Source: Phoenix dactylifera
Taxonomy: Eukaryota > Streptophyta > Magnoliopsida > Arecales > Arecaceae
Reading direction: 5' to 3'
Length of the DNA: 64,000 nt
Assembly (NCBI RefSeq): GCF_009389715.1
Contig: NW_024068191.1
Span: forward strand, 62,001-126,000
The stretch's first letter is position 1. Each line of letters opens with the position of its first letter. Below the pieces are notes generated by a model. The model was given only the letters and a program-made list of their open reading frames with translations. It was not told where the DNA came from and did not search any database. The position numbers were made by a program, and so were the translations under genes. Below are positions 1-14,018 of this stretch, in pieces.

Positions 1-706
1 ACAAGTTTCTCAAAAAATCGCACTTTGATTTCCTAGTTCGATTTTCCAGGAAACTCCTACTTTGAGTAGGAAACAGGTTCCTAGTAACTATATATGTGAA
101 TGCTTGGCTGCTTGACACCTCGCTAAATAAAACCATGCCTTCTAATAAGATGAGTAGAGGGAAACATCCGCAGAAGAAGATCGAACTCAAGACCACAACA
201 GCCATATCCTACTCAGTACTCTGTGCGCAATAAAGTTGGCGAGAAACTGGCATAAAATGAGGAAGATTCAGCCAATTCACTAGCCCTTACTTTCTCACAG
301 TATCTTTATCTAGTTTTTATCTGAGTTTCCCATCAATCACCAAACAAAGGAATGGAAACAAGACTGTTCAGTATGCATGCTAACATTGTTCATATTGAAC
401 TTCGGTTAGTTCTCCAAAAAAGATTGCCTGCCTAATTATTGTGATAGAAAAAACCAACAAGACATAGAGAAGCTCTCCCCTTTTATCAAATCACAGAAGG
501 CAGATTGGTTCTTGGGGGAAGTACTAGCAGCTCAAATGCAATTTATTTTAAATTAATTATTTACAACAAAATGAATGCCTATCAATAATTTTTGACAAAA
601 AAATAGAGCCTTTTGCACTCCATGAATAGAGCCTATTAAGCAATCGTCAAAATACTGTCCCTGAAATGAATAATGTTGGAACTCCCGGTGAAAAAATTCA
701 CACAAC
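1..706. other. 3' flank of the DUF616 gene, no gene seen
   Basis: This AT-rich stretch lies beyond the stop codon of the minus-strand DUF616 gene and probably includes its 3' UTR. I see no conserved reading frame or RNA gene in it. Confidence 0.5.
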
Positions 707-3700
707 TTAGATTGAGTAGTTCTCTCTTACTGTGGCAGCTCTCAGACCGTGACGCCTTGAACCTGATCTCCTGTCCCTCGCACGCCTCATGGGCACTTTC
801 CTGGATGGAGGAGTTTTTGCAAGCCCATCCAGAACATTACGTGGAACTGAATTTCCAGGTGATTCATGAATCACCCCAGGGGCCGGTTGACGACTTAAAG
901 AAGCTAGCCTTTGTTCTAGCAAGTCTTTGTGGTATGCCTGCAATGACATCCATGAGAAATGTATTAGACTGAATTTACCTTACTTCCACCAAATCCATTG
1001 AAAACATAGTAACGTGGAAAAATTTTAAACATGCTTTCCAGAGAGCAAGTGGAATAATATGTACAACTTCACATGTGCAGAATAGCATTTAATAGACAAC
1101 ACAGTCACATAAACCTCTCGATGTTGAGGATCATAAAAGAACATGACAGAATATATTTCAACTTTTTGGAAAACCATCTTATAGTGACAATCCTACGAAA
1201 TATGGACATGTAAAGAACAAAATACCTGAACAACAAAGTTACACCTTTCACAGTTCATAAACATCTTGATGCTCCATTTGCTCTAGACACAATTTTGTCC
1301 TTTACAGTACATGTCTTTTCGAATTTTTTGAAAACCATCTTCTAGTGATTATCCTACGACATATTCTCATATAAAGAAAGAAATACCTGAACAACAAAGT
1401 TGCGCCTTTCACAGTCCATAAACATGCTGATACTCCAGTTTACCCTAAACATAATTTTGTCCCTTACAGTACTGAAACTGAGTTGATCTCTAGAGGTAAA
1501 ACGATCAACCTCATTAAACCACAGACAGGTGAAGAGATTGGTGATAGGAATATGTTCTCTGATGATCACACAGCCTTCAGGGACATCTGCAGATGACGGA
1601 AATTGCATGCACAAAATTTCAGCATTTGCTGGGGAAAGGAATTGAAGAAAAAACAAAATCCAGCACTGACCACTTGTAACAGGAAGCTTAGCTGGGGAAT
1701 AATGCGTCAAACCCTCCCTCTTATAAAACTCAATTTGGTAGTCAATTGAGGCATTATCATACTTTCCCGCAGCTTTATTTGCCTCTGCTTCCTCAAAAAC
1801 ATCAAACCGTCTGTAGTGCCTGGAGATTGCAAAAGTGGCATTCTTCCGCCACAAAAATCTGAAAGAAATAAGAGAGAAACTTTTGTTAAGTTAAGATAAT
1901 GACATTAGTCGAGATGCCTAATTGTTGATACTGAACTGAACATCATTTCCAAGCTAGCACATAAATGAGTTAAATCGCACATTTTTATATGAGTAGTTAT
2001 CAAAGAATGATATCCCAACTACATCAAAGATCTGTCCGTCCAAGTCTCCTGTACTAAGTTCACAACTAAGCTTAAGTATATGGAAGTACCACCAACTCAT
2101 ATTTACAATGAAATTCTAAAGAAATTTGCATTATTGGTAACACATTGTCATATTGAAATGGCATCCAACAGCAGAAAACTGATAAAACCACACATGGACA
2201 AGCACACACGCATGCAGATATGCATGCATGCATGCATTTTTATATGTACTACGTACATAACTGAAGGTGAGTGTCAGTGTGCATCTGCATGTGGTGTGCA
2301 TGTGTCTACTTAGCAGGAAACAATTCAATGCTGCAAAACAAGGGTCCAAAATCGTCATATATGCTATTTAGTAACATAAATATGCTCATGCACACCCTAT
2401 CAAGAGAATTGGTGGTAATACTTTTTCTCCTAGGTGAACAGAGCAAATGCAAGTGAATTTCAACAGAAACACAGATGACAAAATAATTTCATTCTAAGTT
2501 TTAAGCAAACAAAGTACCAAGATGATATCTTCAAAAGGGAAAGTCTGAATTAGCCAGTTGCTGAGAAAATCCAGGACTCAAATACCAAGAACTAACTTTG
2601 TGAACTGGCAAACCTACAGTCATATATCTTCTGTATGTAATTCATTCTTCCTAGCGTAACTATTTGAGATGCTTCCAAATGCTGTTATCTAAGGGCAGAC
2701 CTCAGACCTTATCCCAATGAATCATGGATCAGAAAATTCTGAGGTCGGAAATGTGTTCAATAATAAACATATTACATGTGCAGATTCTAAAAAATTATTG
2801 AGATCTAAATCTATAGTTCCTACAGTTCTGCTATTTCATATTTTCCACTTTCCAACCTTTAACGACACTATAAAAGTTTTTGGAGCTAAAGGTCAATTTA
2901 CCAGTGAAAATAAATGTTTTGTATTATCATTTATTGGTTTCTATTAATTCTTCAAAACAGGAAGATTTTATAATTTTAATATTAAAAAAATTATTATGCT
3001 TCATGCCGGGCTAAGGCATAACAGAATATGGCACACATGCCTACATTTGTGTGTGTGTGTGTGCGCGCGTGAGAGAGAGAGAGAGAGACAGAGAGAGAAG
3101 AGAGGAGGGGGGAGGGGAATGTAGGAGCCAGAACCAGGAATACCTAATAAGTCTAAAAGCTAAGATGAGGGACATTTTAAGTTTCTAGAAATGTGATACA
3201 TATAGATTCAAAGATGACAAAACAAGCACATTGCTTATTGCATTTTACTTTGCCCCAATAGAAGTGTATGGTCTAAAAAAAAATCCAAGATCAATAAAAG
3301 ACCTCGAAACCTCAGAATGCAGATGAGACCCCCAAGCAGGAGTAGCATTCTATCCAAGAAAAGGCAGGTGCAGCATCCTAAGTGGATTCAAAGTACTATG
3401 TTTAGAAACTGATAGTGTCAATATTAGCTTAAGCGATGATGATTGTATCAAGAGAAGAATTAAGAATGTAGAACAGAAAGTTGAGGATTGCTACTACAAG
3501 TGAAAGTTTTACCTCAAAAAAGAAAATGAAAAGAATTTGTTGCATAATACACTATTTTGTAAGAAGGCTCGTATTTTCCAACACAAGAAAGCTCAACAAA
3601 AAAACCAAAATGAATTACCAGAACATGATCCAATTTGGTCGTAAGTAATTAAAAAAAATGAAGAAGAAGAAAAGATGATTTAGCTTATAAGCTAGAGTAA

Positions 3701-6700
3701 TTTCCATTAAAGACTACTGCAACAAGAGTGCTCCTTCATGAAGGTTGATAAACTCCACCTATAAAGGTGTTTTGGCAAAAAAACCTAATTGCAGTATTGG
3801 GATAGTGCCTAAAGAAGTTTACATGAAGAAGGCAATGTTTCAAGTACAATGGGCAGATTGCCTAGTCCCTTAAATTCTTATGGCACATTTACTCTCTGCA
3901 CATTTACCTAGCTGCTTCGAATGTTCGTACATCAAAAAATTACCATTACCGATCTAATCACAGCTAGCAAGCTATTCACTTAGGCGGCGTATACCACCTA
4001 GGCTGAGCCTGCTCAAGTAGTAGGCGTAAAGGTGGTTGCAGTGGTTTCCTATACTGGCATAGGCAGGATTTAATGCCTGTAGATCCGCAAATGCTGTGCT
4101 GGTTTTGCAGGAACATACATATATATATGCTCATGTTACATTAAGATATATATTTTATATTTATATTTATATTTATATTTGTGTATATATATGGATAAAT
4201 ATGGGGATAAATAGCTAAGCCTTCAATATGAATTATACCTCTCAAGAATTTGGTAGGGATCCACAACAAGCTCGAGCTTTCCATCAATCCAAAGAGAAAA
4301 CCGTGCATTAGGGAAAAGTCTATGAAGCAGTAGTTTTGGAACCTGCAAAAAGTCTTATTGTCAGAAACCATCAAAATAACTTCTTTAGAAACGCAAAACA
4401 TGAATTAAGAAAACAGCAAACCGCTGAAAGAAGATTATCTCGTAAAAAATCTACACAGCATAGTTTCCAAGTGTTTGATTTTAAAGCAACACATGGCATC
4501 CGCAAATTGATGATTGCTGCAGAAGGAGGAGAAGAAAGAAAGCCTAGGGATATAATCTTTGTGAATATCAAGAACAAACAATATGCAGCAGAAAAGAAGG
4601 GATGGGCAGATGAAGCAGTTCTAAGACCCCTTTAATCAGTCAAATCCATTTTACTAGTTTTGATTACTGGATTTATTTTTGCCACACTTCTAACTGTGTA
4701 AGTTCTAAACCTGGTCCAAAGTTCAAAAGTAGAACCATTCAACAAAAGATACAGCTGCAGCATAGTATATGGAAAGGTGAGTCTGGGCTCAGCAAGCCAC
4801 CCTCAAAGTCATAGAAAATCAGATAAAAACCAGAAATTGAAGTCAACATTATGACTATTGATGCTAGTTCAAAAAAATTCTGAACTTCTTGTATGTTTGA
4901 ATGAGAACCCTAGAAAACAATCAAAGTTATCTAAATCTTTTTAACTAAATGAATAGCCTTTATCCCACACTGATAAGTGTTTTTCGTTTCCCTAGAGGGA
5001 TGAGATAGCATTCATCAAATGTATATTCACTTCTTGGGTACGTGCAAGGGTTGAAAGAATAATTGGGAGCTCCTAGGAAGCCTATTGAACTTCATTGCTA
5101 ACACTAGATCGCCTTTATAATAGAGAGGTGATAAACTAAATTATTCCATTGGATCGCAGGGATCAGAGAATTTCTGAGGGCTGGAAAAATTAAAAAGATG
5201 GCTGATGGACTCAAGGATGCTAAAACTGTAAAACACCTGTGGGCTTCCAGGACTCTTTAAAACTTTTCAGTGTTTTTTCTTTCTGGGATACGGATTGGTT
5301 TTTTAATTTCTTTAAACTTGTGGAGCTTTCAAGGAAACTCCCATTTTCGGTGCTCCAACTCTTAGGAACTTCCAAGCTTGCTCATACTCATAATCAATAT
5401 GCTCTGCTATTGTTCAATCTAAATTATTTTTAAACTTGCTAGTTCGAGACCTTTTTTCAATTCGCATCAATTAGAATACTCTATTTAAAATCATCATCCA
5501 CCAACTCCTGGTATAATCTATTTAATGTATAGACTTGATTGAAACACTTCGTGGTGTCTTGAAACAGTCATTATAGGACTTGTCAAAACTGAATACTTGC
5601 CTTTGCTTCTCTTCTAAGCATTAAACAGAGTTTGTCTTTCTTTGTCGCTGAGTATTGAGATTTCCTGTTACCAACTAAATATGCGGGCAAAAAATAAAAT
5701 CCTTCTGCAAACAACATTTATAACAAGTGTATCCAGAAGAAAATTAATAAATTCTCCTCCAAGTTAAAACACATAATTGTATAACAATAAAAATTAGATA
5801 GGGTCATTTGACATATACAAATGAAGGTGGAAGAACACGCCATGATCCTTACTGAGATTTTTAAATGGGAAAATGTTCACCATATGTTAAACACATTAAT
5901 AGTCTTCCAATCTAAATTTGAGTATAAGAACTTCCAAGAAGAACAATCTTAGTCCTCAGAAAATATATCAAAGTGATATTACAGCAGAAAAGGCAAAGTG
6001 GAATGTGAGAATGCAAAAGCAAGCGACGATATATCCAGAATCTAACTTTATTATGTCAATCAATAACACATGCTTCATCTTTTGCATGCTAATCAGAACA
6101 AAGCGATGAATAAGTTTAATGCTGTCCCTGTAAATCGGCTTTATGAAACTTTACTCTCCAAATGTTCCTATGCAGTCATCAATGCAGGCATTTTTAAGTG
6201 ACAACCTCCATCCAAATTTTCATAGGGTTCACCTCCTCAATCCAACCAGGCAACTATGAGCACCCCTTGCCTTATACTATCATGATTACACAAGGCAATA
6301 TCAACTAGCTTTCTACTGCATTATCCTCTAGCAGATAATACCAGAGTTTTGATTAGCGTGCTTACTCTAACTCTGTCCAGGCTTTACCATTGGTCCACCC
6401 AAACAAGTTTTACCATTTATCCACTCATTCTCTTCTCTTCCAAACTCATCTTGTGTGCATCACCATCATCTGTAGAAAACTTTGCAACATTCTCAGCTTT
6501 ACTACTATCTCACAGTTTTTCTTTCTTGAAAAGGTTTAGCTTTTCTGGTCTATTGACAGTATATTGATTGTATTTGTCCTAAAATCGGCTTGTCCTTCAT
6601 TCAATTAGCCCAAGCCAAACGATTCTCAAACCAAAAGCATTATATTATCATGTACCATGCCCCATGCCTGAACCAGTCCGAGGTCAGCATGGTATATATA

Positions 6701-9700
6701 CTACAAGATGATACATTTGGAGCACATTGTTGAGAAAAATATGATGCATCAAGTTTATTTTTAATTACTTCTGAGTGTAAACAAGATGTATTTTCAGCAT
6801 TTAAATATAAATACATAGTGTTCCCTCAAACTAGATAAAACAAATCATAGAACTAAGTTTATTGCACAAATTCATGATATCCAACACACAAACTTACAAA
6901 AGATTAGCACTATATAGAAGCAATTCAAGTTAAAGACAAGGGGCTTAAATTTTAAAGTCAAAACTATCCGGCTTTTTTATTTAATTGTTTGTAAAAAAAC
7001 ATTAATTATACTTTACATGAAAAATGCTATGTGTCTAGGGGGTATTGATAAAGAAATTAATGACATGATATCCATATCTTATGAATATTCCTGACTACCT
7101 AGGATAATGTTTGAAGCTTCCACTGGCATAAAATAATTAACTGAGGTTGTTAGCCATTATCTAAACCATTAGGATAGACTTACAGCCTTTTTTTCAAAGA
7201 GAGCGAGGGGGGCAGGTGTAGGAACTTATAGCCATCTTCAGTACTATGCCCATTTGTTTTTCTTTTTCCTTAACAATGTCCAAATACCCTATTACCATAA
7301 CATATAAGAGGAACATAATAGCAATACATGAAATCATGGACAGATCCCTACCTATCATGACCTATCAGCAAAACTATAATTCTGTGCCCATATCACCTCA
7401 GGAGTTATATTTATAAGGCAGAAAATACTTAATGAACCAAAATAAAATGGTGAAGAAAAAAAAATCCAACTAGCTAAGCCGCAATATGTCTTTTTAGCCT
7501 CGTCACAATCTCCTCTATCTCGCTTAGATAGCATGTTCATGTTTTCATAGTGACAAACTTACAAAACAATGTTATCATTCTTGAGGCATTAAGGTTTCTT
7601 CCAATCGGCAAAAGTCTCTCTTCAGCAATTCTTCCTTATTTTTGTTCAGTCCTTTTATTTTGCTGCTTTTACAGTCACAAGGACCAAGCCAACTCTTACA
7701 TGATTTCAATACAGGACTTTTGATGATGACCAACTCATTACAGAACTTTTGGATAGATAAGGCAAGGCACACTATTAGTAGGCTACCTTAAAGAGTTGCC
7801 TGTTTCTCTCAAACATATTTAAATATCAATCAAGATGTGCTTAAAAGAAATAAACATTGGGCATTAATGGTATCTTTGAAAATGAGGCTCTCTACCATTT
7901 TGTGTTTTTACTACCTGTGATTAAGATTTAGGCCCTTCAGAACACTTATATATTTGTTTCTTAGTTTCCAGGGCACATGAACCTTTTACAACTTCATTCT
8001 CTCACTTTTGCCCTAATTATTTTACTAAAATATGATATATAAAACTCTTAGAACAGAAAATGCCAACTTAACCCTAATCCTGTATAAGACTATGGAAAAT
8101 CATTTTCAAAATACTGCAAAATGAAATCTGGTATTGCACAATTAATTTCAATCAATAAATCAGCAAACTTTCTTACCCAAATTCTAGGGAACTAAAACTG
8201 CGCCAAAAGTAGGCTGATGATCATTGCAACTTATAGTTTAAAATCTAAGAACAACTCATGTAGAGTAAAAGAAAAAGGGCACCTTTCCATTACGCCTTGC
8301 ATCGACATAAGGAAGGTTTCGAACTACCACCACTCTCCATAACCCAACTCTCCAAATGCTGTCCAGGTTAGTGGTGTTCTTTATGTAGTTTTCTGTTTCC
8401 TTATCCACAAACATATAAAAGCATGCATTTCTCTTTGCATATTCGCTAATGTTTCTTGGTTGTTGCATTACATCATAATTTCCTGGTCAACCATATAAAA
8501 GAAAGAGATTCCATTTAGTTGGATAAAGAAAAGCCAGAGGTTAAAAAACTAAAGGAAAAAAGAAACAGCAGCTGTAGCAGGTACTACAGTGTAGATACCA
8601 AAAATAGCAGAGGCTACGACGACACCACGGCATTGCTCCATATCAAGAAGATCAGCATCATCTATGTCAAAACCAGTCCCTTGACCAGGTTTCTTGCCTC
8701 CAACAAATCTGACAATAACAAAAGATGTTGACTAAGATGCCGACATCAGCTAAAAAAATAGCATTGAACCAATTATATACACTTATTGAAAGTAAAAGTT
8801 ACCAAAGCAACAAGTTAGACTTAAACATACCCACAATGCACAGTCATTGACTCTCTAATATCAAAAGATTCATTTCTCTGCTGCAGAGATGGATGTCCTC
8901 CAAATAGAGAACCTCCATTTGTCTTATTCTCTGTTAACTTTTCTTCAGAAACATAAGTTAAGTTCTTAAGGACAGGTGATACTGATGGCAATGCTGGCAT
9001 GAAGGTCATGGCCTGCTCTATAGGGATATAGCACACAGGACATGCTACAGAAAAAAGAGGAAAAAATAATGAAACCCTCAGTTCCATGATAAAATTATAT
9101 AAGGGAGAAATTAATTAAAATTTTGATATCTAATATTTAATCAAATCAAACTTACGTCGTGGGCCAGTGCGCTTCCTATCAGTTGGTGGGGGAGAAAAGG
9201 AAAAATTTTCACAAGGATGGTGTATAAAAATTGCTCTCGGAGGAAGAACTGGAGCAGGAGGCTGGGTTTCATTATCACCACTTGCAGACTGTTGGTTTGG
9301 CATCGCTGTTATCTCTGTCTTGTTCTCTTTTACAGGAGTGAAAGGAGGTGTGAAATTACGCAATGCTGTCCCACCAGTTCTTACAAGACCCCAGACATGA
9401 TATGAAGAGCCCAAGTTAGTCTGAGGACCTTCTGATGCATCTTCATCTGAAATAGGCAACAGCAGACAAGACTACATACTATGGTAATTGCCAGCAGAAT
9501 AATTCATAGCTTATCAAAAAGAAATGAAGAAGATTAAACACTTAAGCTTTGATGCAGTAATGTTCAGACTAATACATAGGCAGAAGTTCTTTCAAGATGA
9601 TAACAGGCATTTGAATATAACTAGTCACACTTGGCAGCTTATCCGGAGACAATTTTGAAGTTTGACACCAATAAATGAAGATGATCATTTTCATCATCTC

Positions 9701-10381
9701 CAGCCCCAAGGCGACTTTGCGACACGTATATCCTCCTTAACCAAAAAAAAAAAGATGAACATTTATGTTCTTATATTCTTTACCATCTGGAGCCTTGAAA
9801 GAGCAAAATATAACCTAACAAGCAAGGAAGTCAATAAAAAATCAAAACATGATCTATCAACATCCAAGATCCATAACGTGAAACTTTCAAAAATTGGAAT
9901 AGCAGACAAAACCTAACTCAGAACTTCATGAAAATTAAAAAAATTAGGAATTCACTACTTGCGCCGACATCTATACTTACAGATACGTACACAAAATCCC
10001 TCCCAACATGTGTATCAGCGATATACGGTACTTAATTCAAAGAACCGAGCATCTACTTTTAGATCAGTAAATTGGTTAAAGAGAGGCGGAAGTCGAAAGA
10101 AAGGTCAGACCTTTACTCATAGCAGGGATGAACGACAGAACGACTGCAGCTGAAGCGACGAGCAAGAGCAGCATCCCAATCTTCCTCCTGCCGGCGAGCT
10201 TGCAGATCCAAGGCAGGAACCTCTCCTTCTCTCTCGAGCTCTGGAGGAGCATCTTCGGCGGCTTGCGGACGGAGACGGAGCCAGATGTTGACTGAATCGG
10301 CAATGTGGCACCGTTGTGCAGCTGCGATTGCAATGATCCATAACTCCCCGAGGATCGAAGACCCAACGACCCTCCAGTCAT
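707..10381 (-). CDS. DUF616 (MUCI70/TOD1-like) glycosyltransferase-like membrane protein, nine exons
   Basis: Exons on the minus strand are 10381-10111, 9446-9156, 9044-8831, 8708-8599, 8482-8283, 4342-4239, 1858-1671, 1586-1387 and 937-707. They join in frame through GT-AG introns to 1809 bp, or 602 residues. The protein has a Ser/Gly-rich cytosolic N-terminus, one membrane anchor at about residues 68-86 (IGMLLLLVASAAVVLSFI), a variable stem, and then the DUF616 domain. Domain landmarks include CPVCYIPIEQAM, GQGTGFDIDDADLLDMEQC, LWIDGKLELVVDPYQ, SRHYRRFDVFEEAEANKA and CLWFNEVDRFTSRDQLSF. The C-terminus is strongly basic. Known relatives are Arabidopsis MUCI70, needed for seed mucilage pectin, and TOD1, reported as a Golgi ceramidase; the substrate here cannot be told. 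The type II layout suggests a Golgi location. Introns 5 and 6 are 3.9 and 2.4 kb and AT-rich, with only simple repeats seen. Intron 8 holds a duplicated piece of exon 8. Confidence 0.88.
1155..1472. repeat. Tandem duplication of the exon 8 tail and adjoining intron (DUF616 gene)
   Basis: The block at about 1155-1310 repeats the block at about 1316-1472 with an offset of 161-162 bp. The right-hand unit is the real 3' end of exon 8 plus its donor and the start of intron 8. The left-hand unit lies inside intron 8 and keeps the AACTTTGTTGTTCAG end and the GT donor. It has many substitutions and a one-base deletion that breaks the frame. Confidence 0.8.
3049..3100. repeat. Compound GT/GA microsatellite
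   Basis: A GT run, a short GC-GC stretch and a GA run lie within intron 6 of the DUF616 gene. Confidence 0.9.
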
Positions 10382-11653
10382 TGTCCCTCCCGCACCACGG
10401 GCCTCCCTCTCATCTCCCCTCTCCCTTCCAAATCCGTCTCATCCAATGTACAATGATCAAAAGAACCCCCGCCCCAACCAAAAAGAGGAAAAAGAACAAC
10501 GAATCAAAACCCTACAATCCGGCCCTTTCCATCCAATGCCACGGATCTAAACCTACCAAAAAGAGAATATCTTCATCCCCCGGTCGACTTCAGCCAGAAT
10601 TCAAGATTCAGCTGGAACAACCCCACCAGTTCTACTCATCGGAATCCGCGATCCAAGCCCAAGAAACACGTACAACTATGCAAACCCCGCAGAATCTCCT
10701 CTAATCAAGAACCAAGATAGCTTTTTTTTCCCCAAAAAGCAAACCTCTTGCAGATCCAGCCTTCGCTAATGCGCTTCGGACACCAAGAAGGCCAACTCTG
10801 GTGTACAAAGGACTGCGCGAATAGACTGAATTCAAAGAGCAGGGGGCATCATTTCTTGGACTCGGAGGAGGGATCGAGCGGGAGCGATCAGGGGCAGGGG
10901 ATCTTGGGGGGCGTTCGTGCCGTCGTCCGTGGATTTCCAGGTTACGGTTGGGGATTAGGGTTTCCGCGGAACTCGCCGATCTGTCCGTCTTCGAGTCCGG
11001 GCTTCGGCGTCGAACACCGGGAATTCTTGCATTAGTTGTATATAAGCGAGACGGGAGGAAGGCGGTGAGGAAATTTACGCTTTTAATTGTCGTCAGTTAC
11101 AGCTTACGAAGGATTAGTTTGGATTATGAACTTTATAACGTCACTCCCGCTTTATGGAATATCGACTCCATCGACCGGCGGCAGTTCGGTGATGATACGC
11201 TAGCGTTGGATGGTGTTTGACCGGCTATAGCCGGTCGCCGTAGGATGGTTGATAACAATGTTGCAACGTTCAATGACGGTGTTTATTTGGACTCTCGCCG
11301 GAACCGTCAATCCGTTACTGACCGTAATAAAGTGTCGTTGCCTGTTGATTTCGTTCTACCCTATGTGGGTCGGAATTAGGGTTGTAGTAAAAGATAGTGA
11401 ATGATAACAAAAGAATGATAATATTCTTGTTCAATCGATGTTCACTCAATAAAAAAAATGGCGCAAATGTTTTTAAGGAAAATTGATAAGAATTGAATTT
11501 GATGATGCTATTTTGTTCAAAAAATAAATAAAATACAAAAAATAGCTATATTTTGTTATAGACCATTACAACAAAATGACAATTAAAAATAATTATTGTT
11601 TGGATATTTGTTATTATGTCTACATTATACATATCATCACACACTATAAATAT

Positions 11654-12255
11654 TGTTGCGGGGACGGACGCTTTGGCCGGAGCCTCACGCAACAGTTAGC
11701 CCACATTAAGCTAGCAAAGAAAGATAACTGCATTCCTCTCGAGGTATTGTCCGCTTTGGGCGCTCCAGCCCGCGCGTTCAGCGCAGACGGGAGGAGACTG
11801 GTGCCCTCACGGTTTTGTCCCACAAAAGGGCCCTCGAGAGAAAAGGTTTCCACCCTCCATTTAAGGCACTGAACCTTTCCGCTACTAGCCGATGTGGGAC
11901 TAAATTCAAGGCCCCCTTCCCCTTCACAACATAGCCCCCCAGCGGGAAGATCCCTTCCTCTAGCGCTATCTGTTGCGGGGACGGACGCTTTGGCCGGACC
12001 CTCACGCAACAGTTAGCCCACATTAAGCTAGCAGAGAAAGAGGACTGCATTCCTCCCGATGTATTGTCCGCTTTGGGCGCTCCGGCCCACGCGTCTAGCG
12101 CAGATGGGGGAAGACTGTTGCCCTCACGGTTTTGTCCCACAAAAAGGCCCTCGAGAGGAAAGAATTTCCGCCCCCCATTTAAGGCACAGAACCATTCCGC
12201 TACTAGCCGATGTGAGATTAAATTCAAGGCCCCCTCCCCCTCCTCCTCCACAATA
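11654..12255. mobile_element. Paired direct repeats, possibly a TRIM-like LTR element
   Basis: Two copies of a roughly 280-bp sequence lie almost head to tail at 11654-11931 and 11971-12255, separated by 39 bp. Each begins TGTTGCGGGGACGGACGC. The left copy ends CACAACA and the right copy CACAATA, so the left copy has the TGTTG...CAACA inverted ends typical of an LTR. Both contain GATGTGGGAC or a one-base variant near the 3' side. No clear primer-binding site or target duplication was found. The repeat itself is certain; the class is inference. Confidence 0.6.
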
Positions 12256-12270
12256 GATATAATCACAAAA

Positions 12271-12272
<2 letters not shown>

Positions 12273-12333
<61 letters not shown>
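12273..12333. repeat. TA microsatellite
   Basis: An uninterrupted alternating AT run of about 60 bp directly follows the paired 280-bp repeats. Confidence 0.95.
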
Positions 12334-12335
<2 letters not shown>

Positions 12336-13519
12336 GGCTATGCCATCCTTTTCTCCTTGCGACCTAGGCAATCGTTGAAGCTTGTCGTAGGTTACTAAAA
12401 ATATTACGACATAACTAATAGTTACCAGGTAATACCAAAGAGGTTCGTTGGCCTGTCTCATTTTCAATACGAAGATGATACGAAGAGGTTCGTATACCAA
12501 AGAGGTAATACGAAGATAATGCTAGTGGACCTACACGCATCAGTCTTTTAAACGTTAAAATTGTTAAATGACCTTCCAAAGAGTACCCAAACCTCATGCG
12601 CTATTATCATTTAGCTGCAAAATAGGGGGTTTTTTTTTCAATTTTAACAAAATAGAGCAAGAAAAGCGAGGAACTCAAAGAACATACTAACATAAAACTT
12701 TTATGGTGCTTTTGTTTTTATAGGCAGCATCTCCTCTAGAATGAGATTATAAATATATCTTTTCACATCTCCAATTAAAGATATTATAGATAAAATGGAT
12801 GGAAGGACAACATCGGCAAAAATTAGATGTTTAATTGAAACTTTTAAAGTAGAGATAGTATATGTATAAATGGATCAGATATTGGGGATATAAGTGTATT
12901 TTTTTTTTATATATTCTACAAATTTTTGAAAACTTTTCAAAATTTTTAGAATAATTTTAAGATTTTAGAATTTTTAATATTACCAAAAAAACCTAGGCTA
13001 TTTGGTGCCCGCGTGCATATATGAGAGAGAGAGAGAGAGGGAGAAAGAGAGAGAATTCATATGTGGTCTAGTATGAATTTGTGCATGATTTGAGATGGAA
13101 GAGGCGTGCGATCGTGATAATGATACTAGTTATTCTAGTGCATGTTGTTTTGTGATATCAGTGCTATTTTGCTTTGTTTAGAAGTTTAAATAGGTTGGCT
13201 GCAGATGGAATCTTGCAGGGTCTATAAATCCATATTTAACAAAACGATCACATTTAGATTCAAATATAAAATTTATTTATCCAATTCAATTCGCAAGAGT
13301 AGAAATTTGGTTTATACCATTTTTATTATTGTACTTTTCTAGTATAAACACTTGATTTCTAATTTATGTGTTTGTTGGTCAAAAATATGTTTTGTTTTAT
13401 ACTTTCAAAGTTTTTTCCATTTGTGATTATTGAGCTTATAGGCGGTGGATCTCCAAATTTGTAATTTGATAGTATGTAGTTTCAAGATACTAAATCACAT
13501 CTAACCGCTAGAATAGTTC

Positions 13520-13523
<4 letters not shown>

Positions 13524-13582
<59 letters not shown>
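13524..13582. repeat. TA microsatellite
   Basis: An uninterrupted alternating AT run of about 59 bp lies in the shared upstream region. Confidence 0.95.
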
Positions 13583-13585
<3 letters not shown>

Positions 13586-13993
13586 GTAATACCAAAACTT
13601 AAAATAGATTGGCACGTGGTCTTGCTTGACACATAGATTGGCACGTGGGCCTTGCACGTGACAATTTACGTGGCTCGATCCGGTTCAGAAAACCACAACC
13701 ATTGCATGCAAGGATCAACGACATGAAGCGACACCGGAACAACATCGAAGACCTCCGTCACTTATTAACATATTTCTCACCAATGGCGTCTCATGTAACT
13801 CCAGACGACATCGAGGCCAGCGTCTCCAAATTCCAAAGGTTCTTCACCATAAAATTCTTTCATTTTCCGGCAGAAACGGCTACTTCCAATCTCCCTTTAA
13901 CCAAGGAGTAGAAAAAGAAGACAAAAAATACTCCTTTTCCTCCAAGTTGCCTCTCATGGAACCCCCCCAGTTTCCTCTTCTGGTATAACACCG

Positions 13994-14018
13994 CTCTCTC
14001 TCTCTCTCTCTCTCTCCC
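13994..14018. repeat. CT microsatellite
   Basis: A CT dinucleotide run lies about 0.9 kb before the SPA start codon. Such runs are common in plant promoters and leaders. Confidence 0.85.

Noticed and set aside
11644-12500. Minus-strand open frames of 121 and 240 codons
   Set aside because: They run through the paired 280-bp repeats and a TA microsatellite, and the same peptide appears in both repeat copies. This is repeat translation, not a gene.
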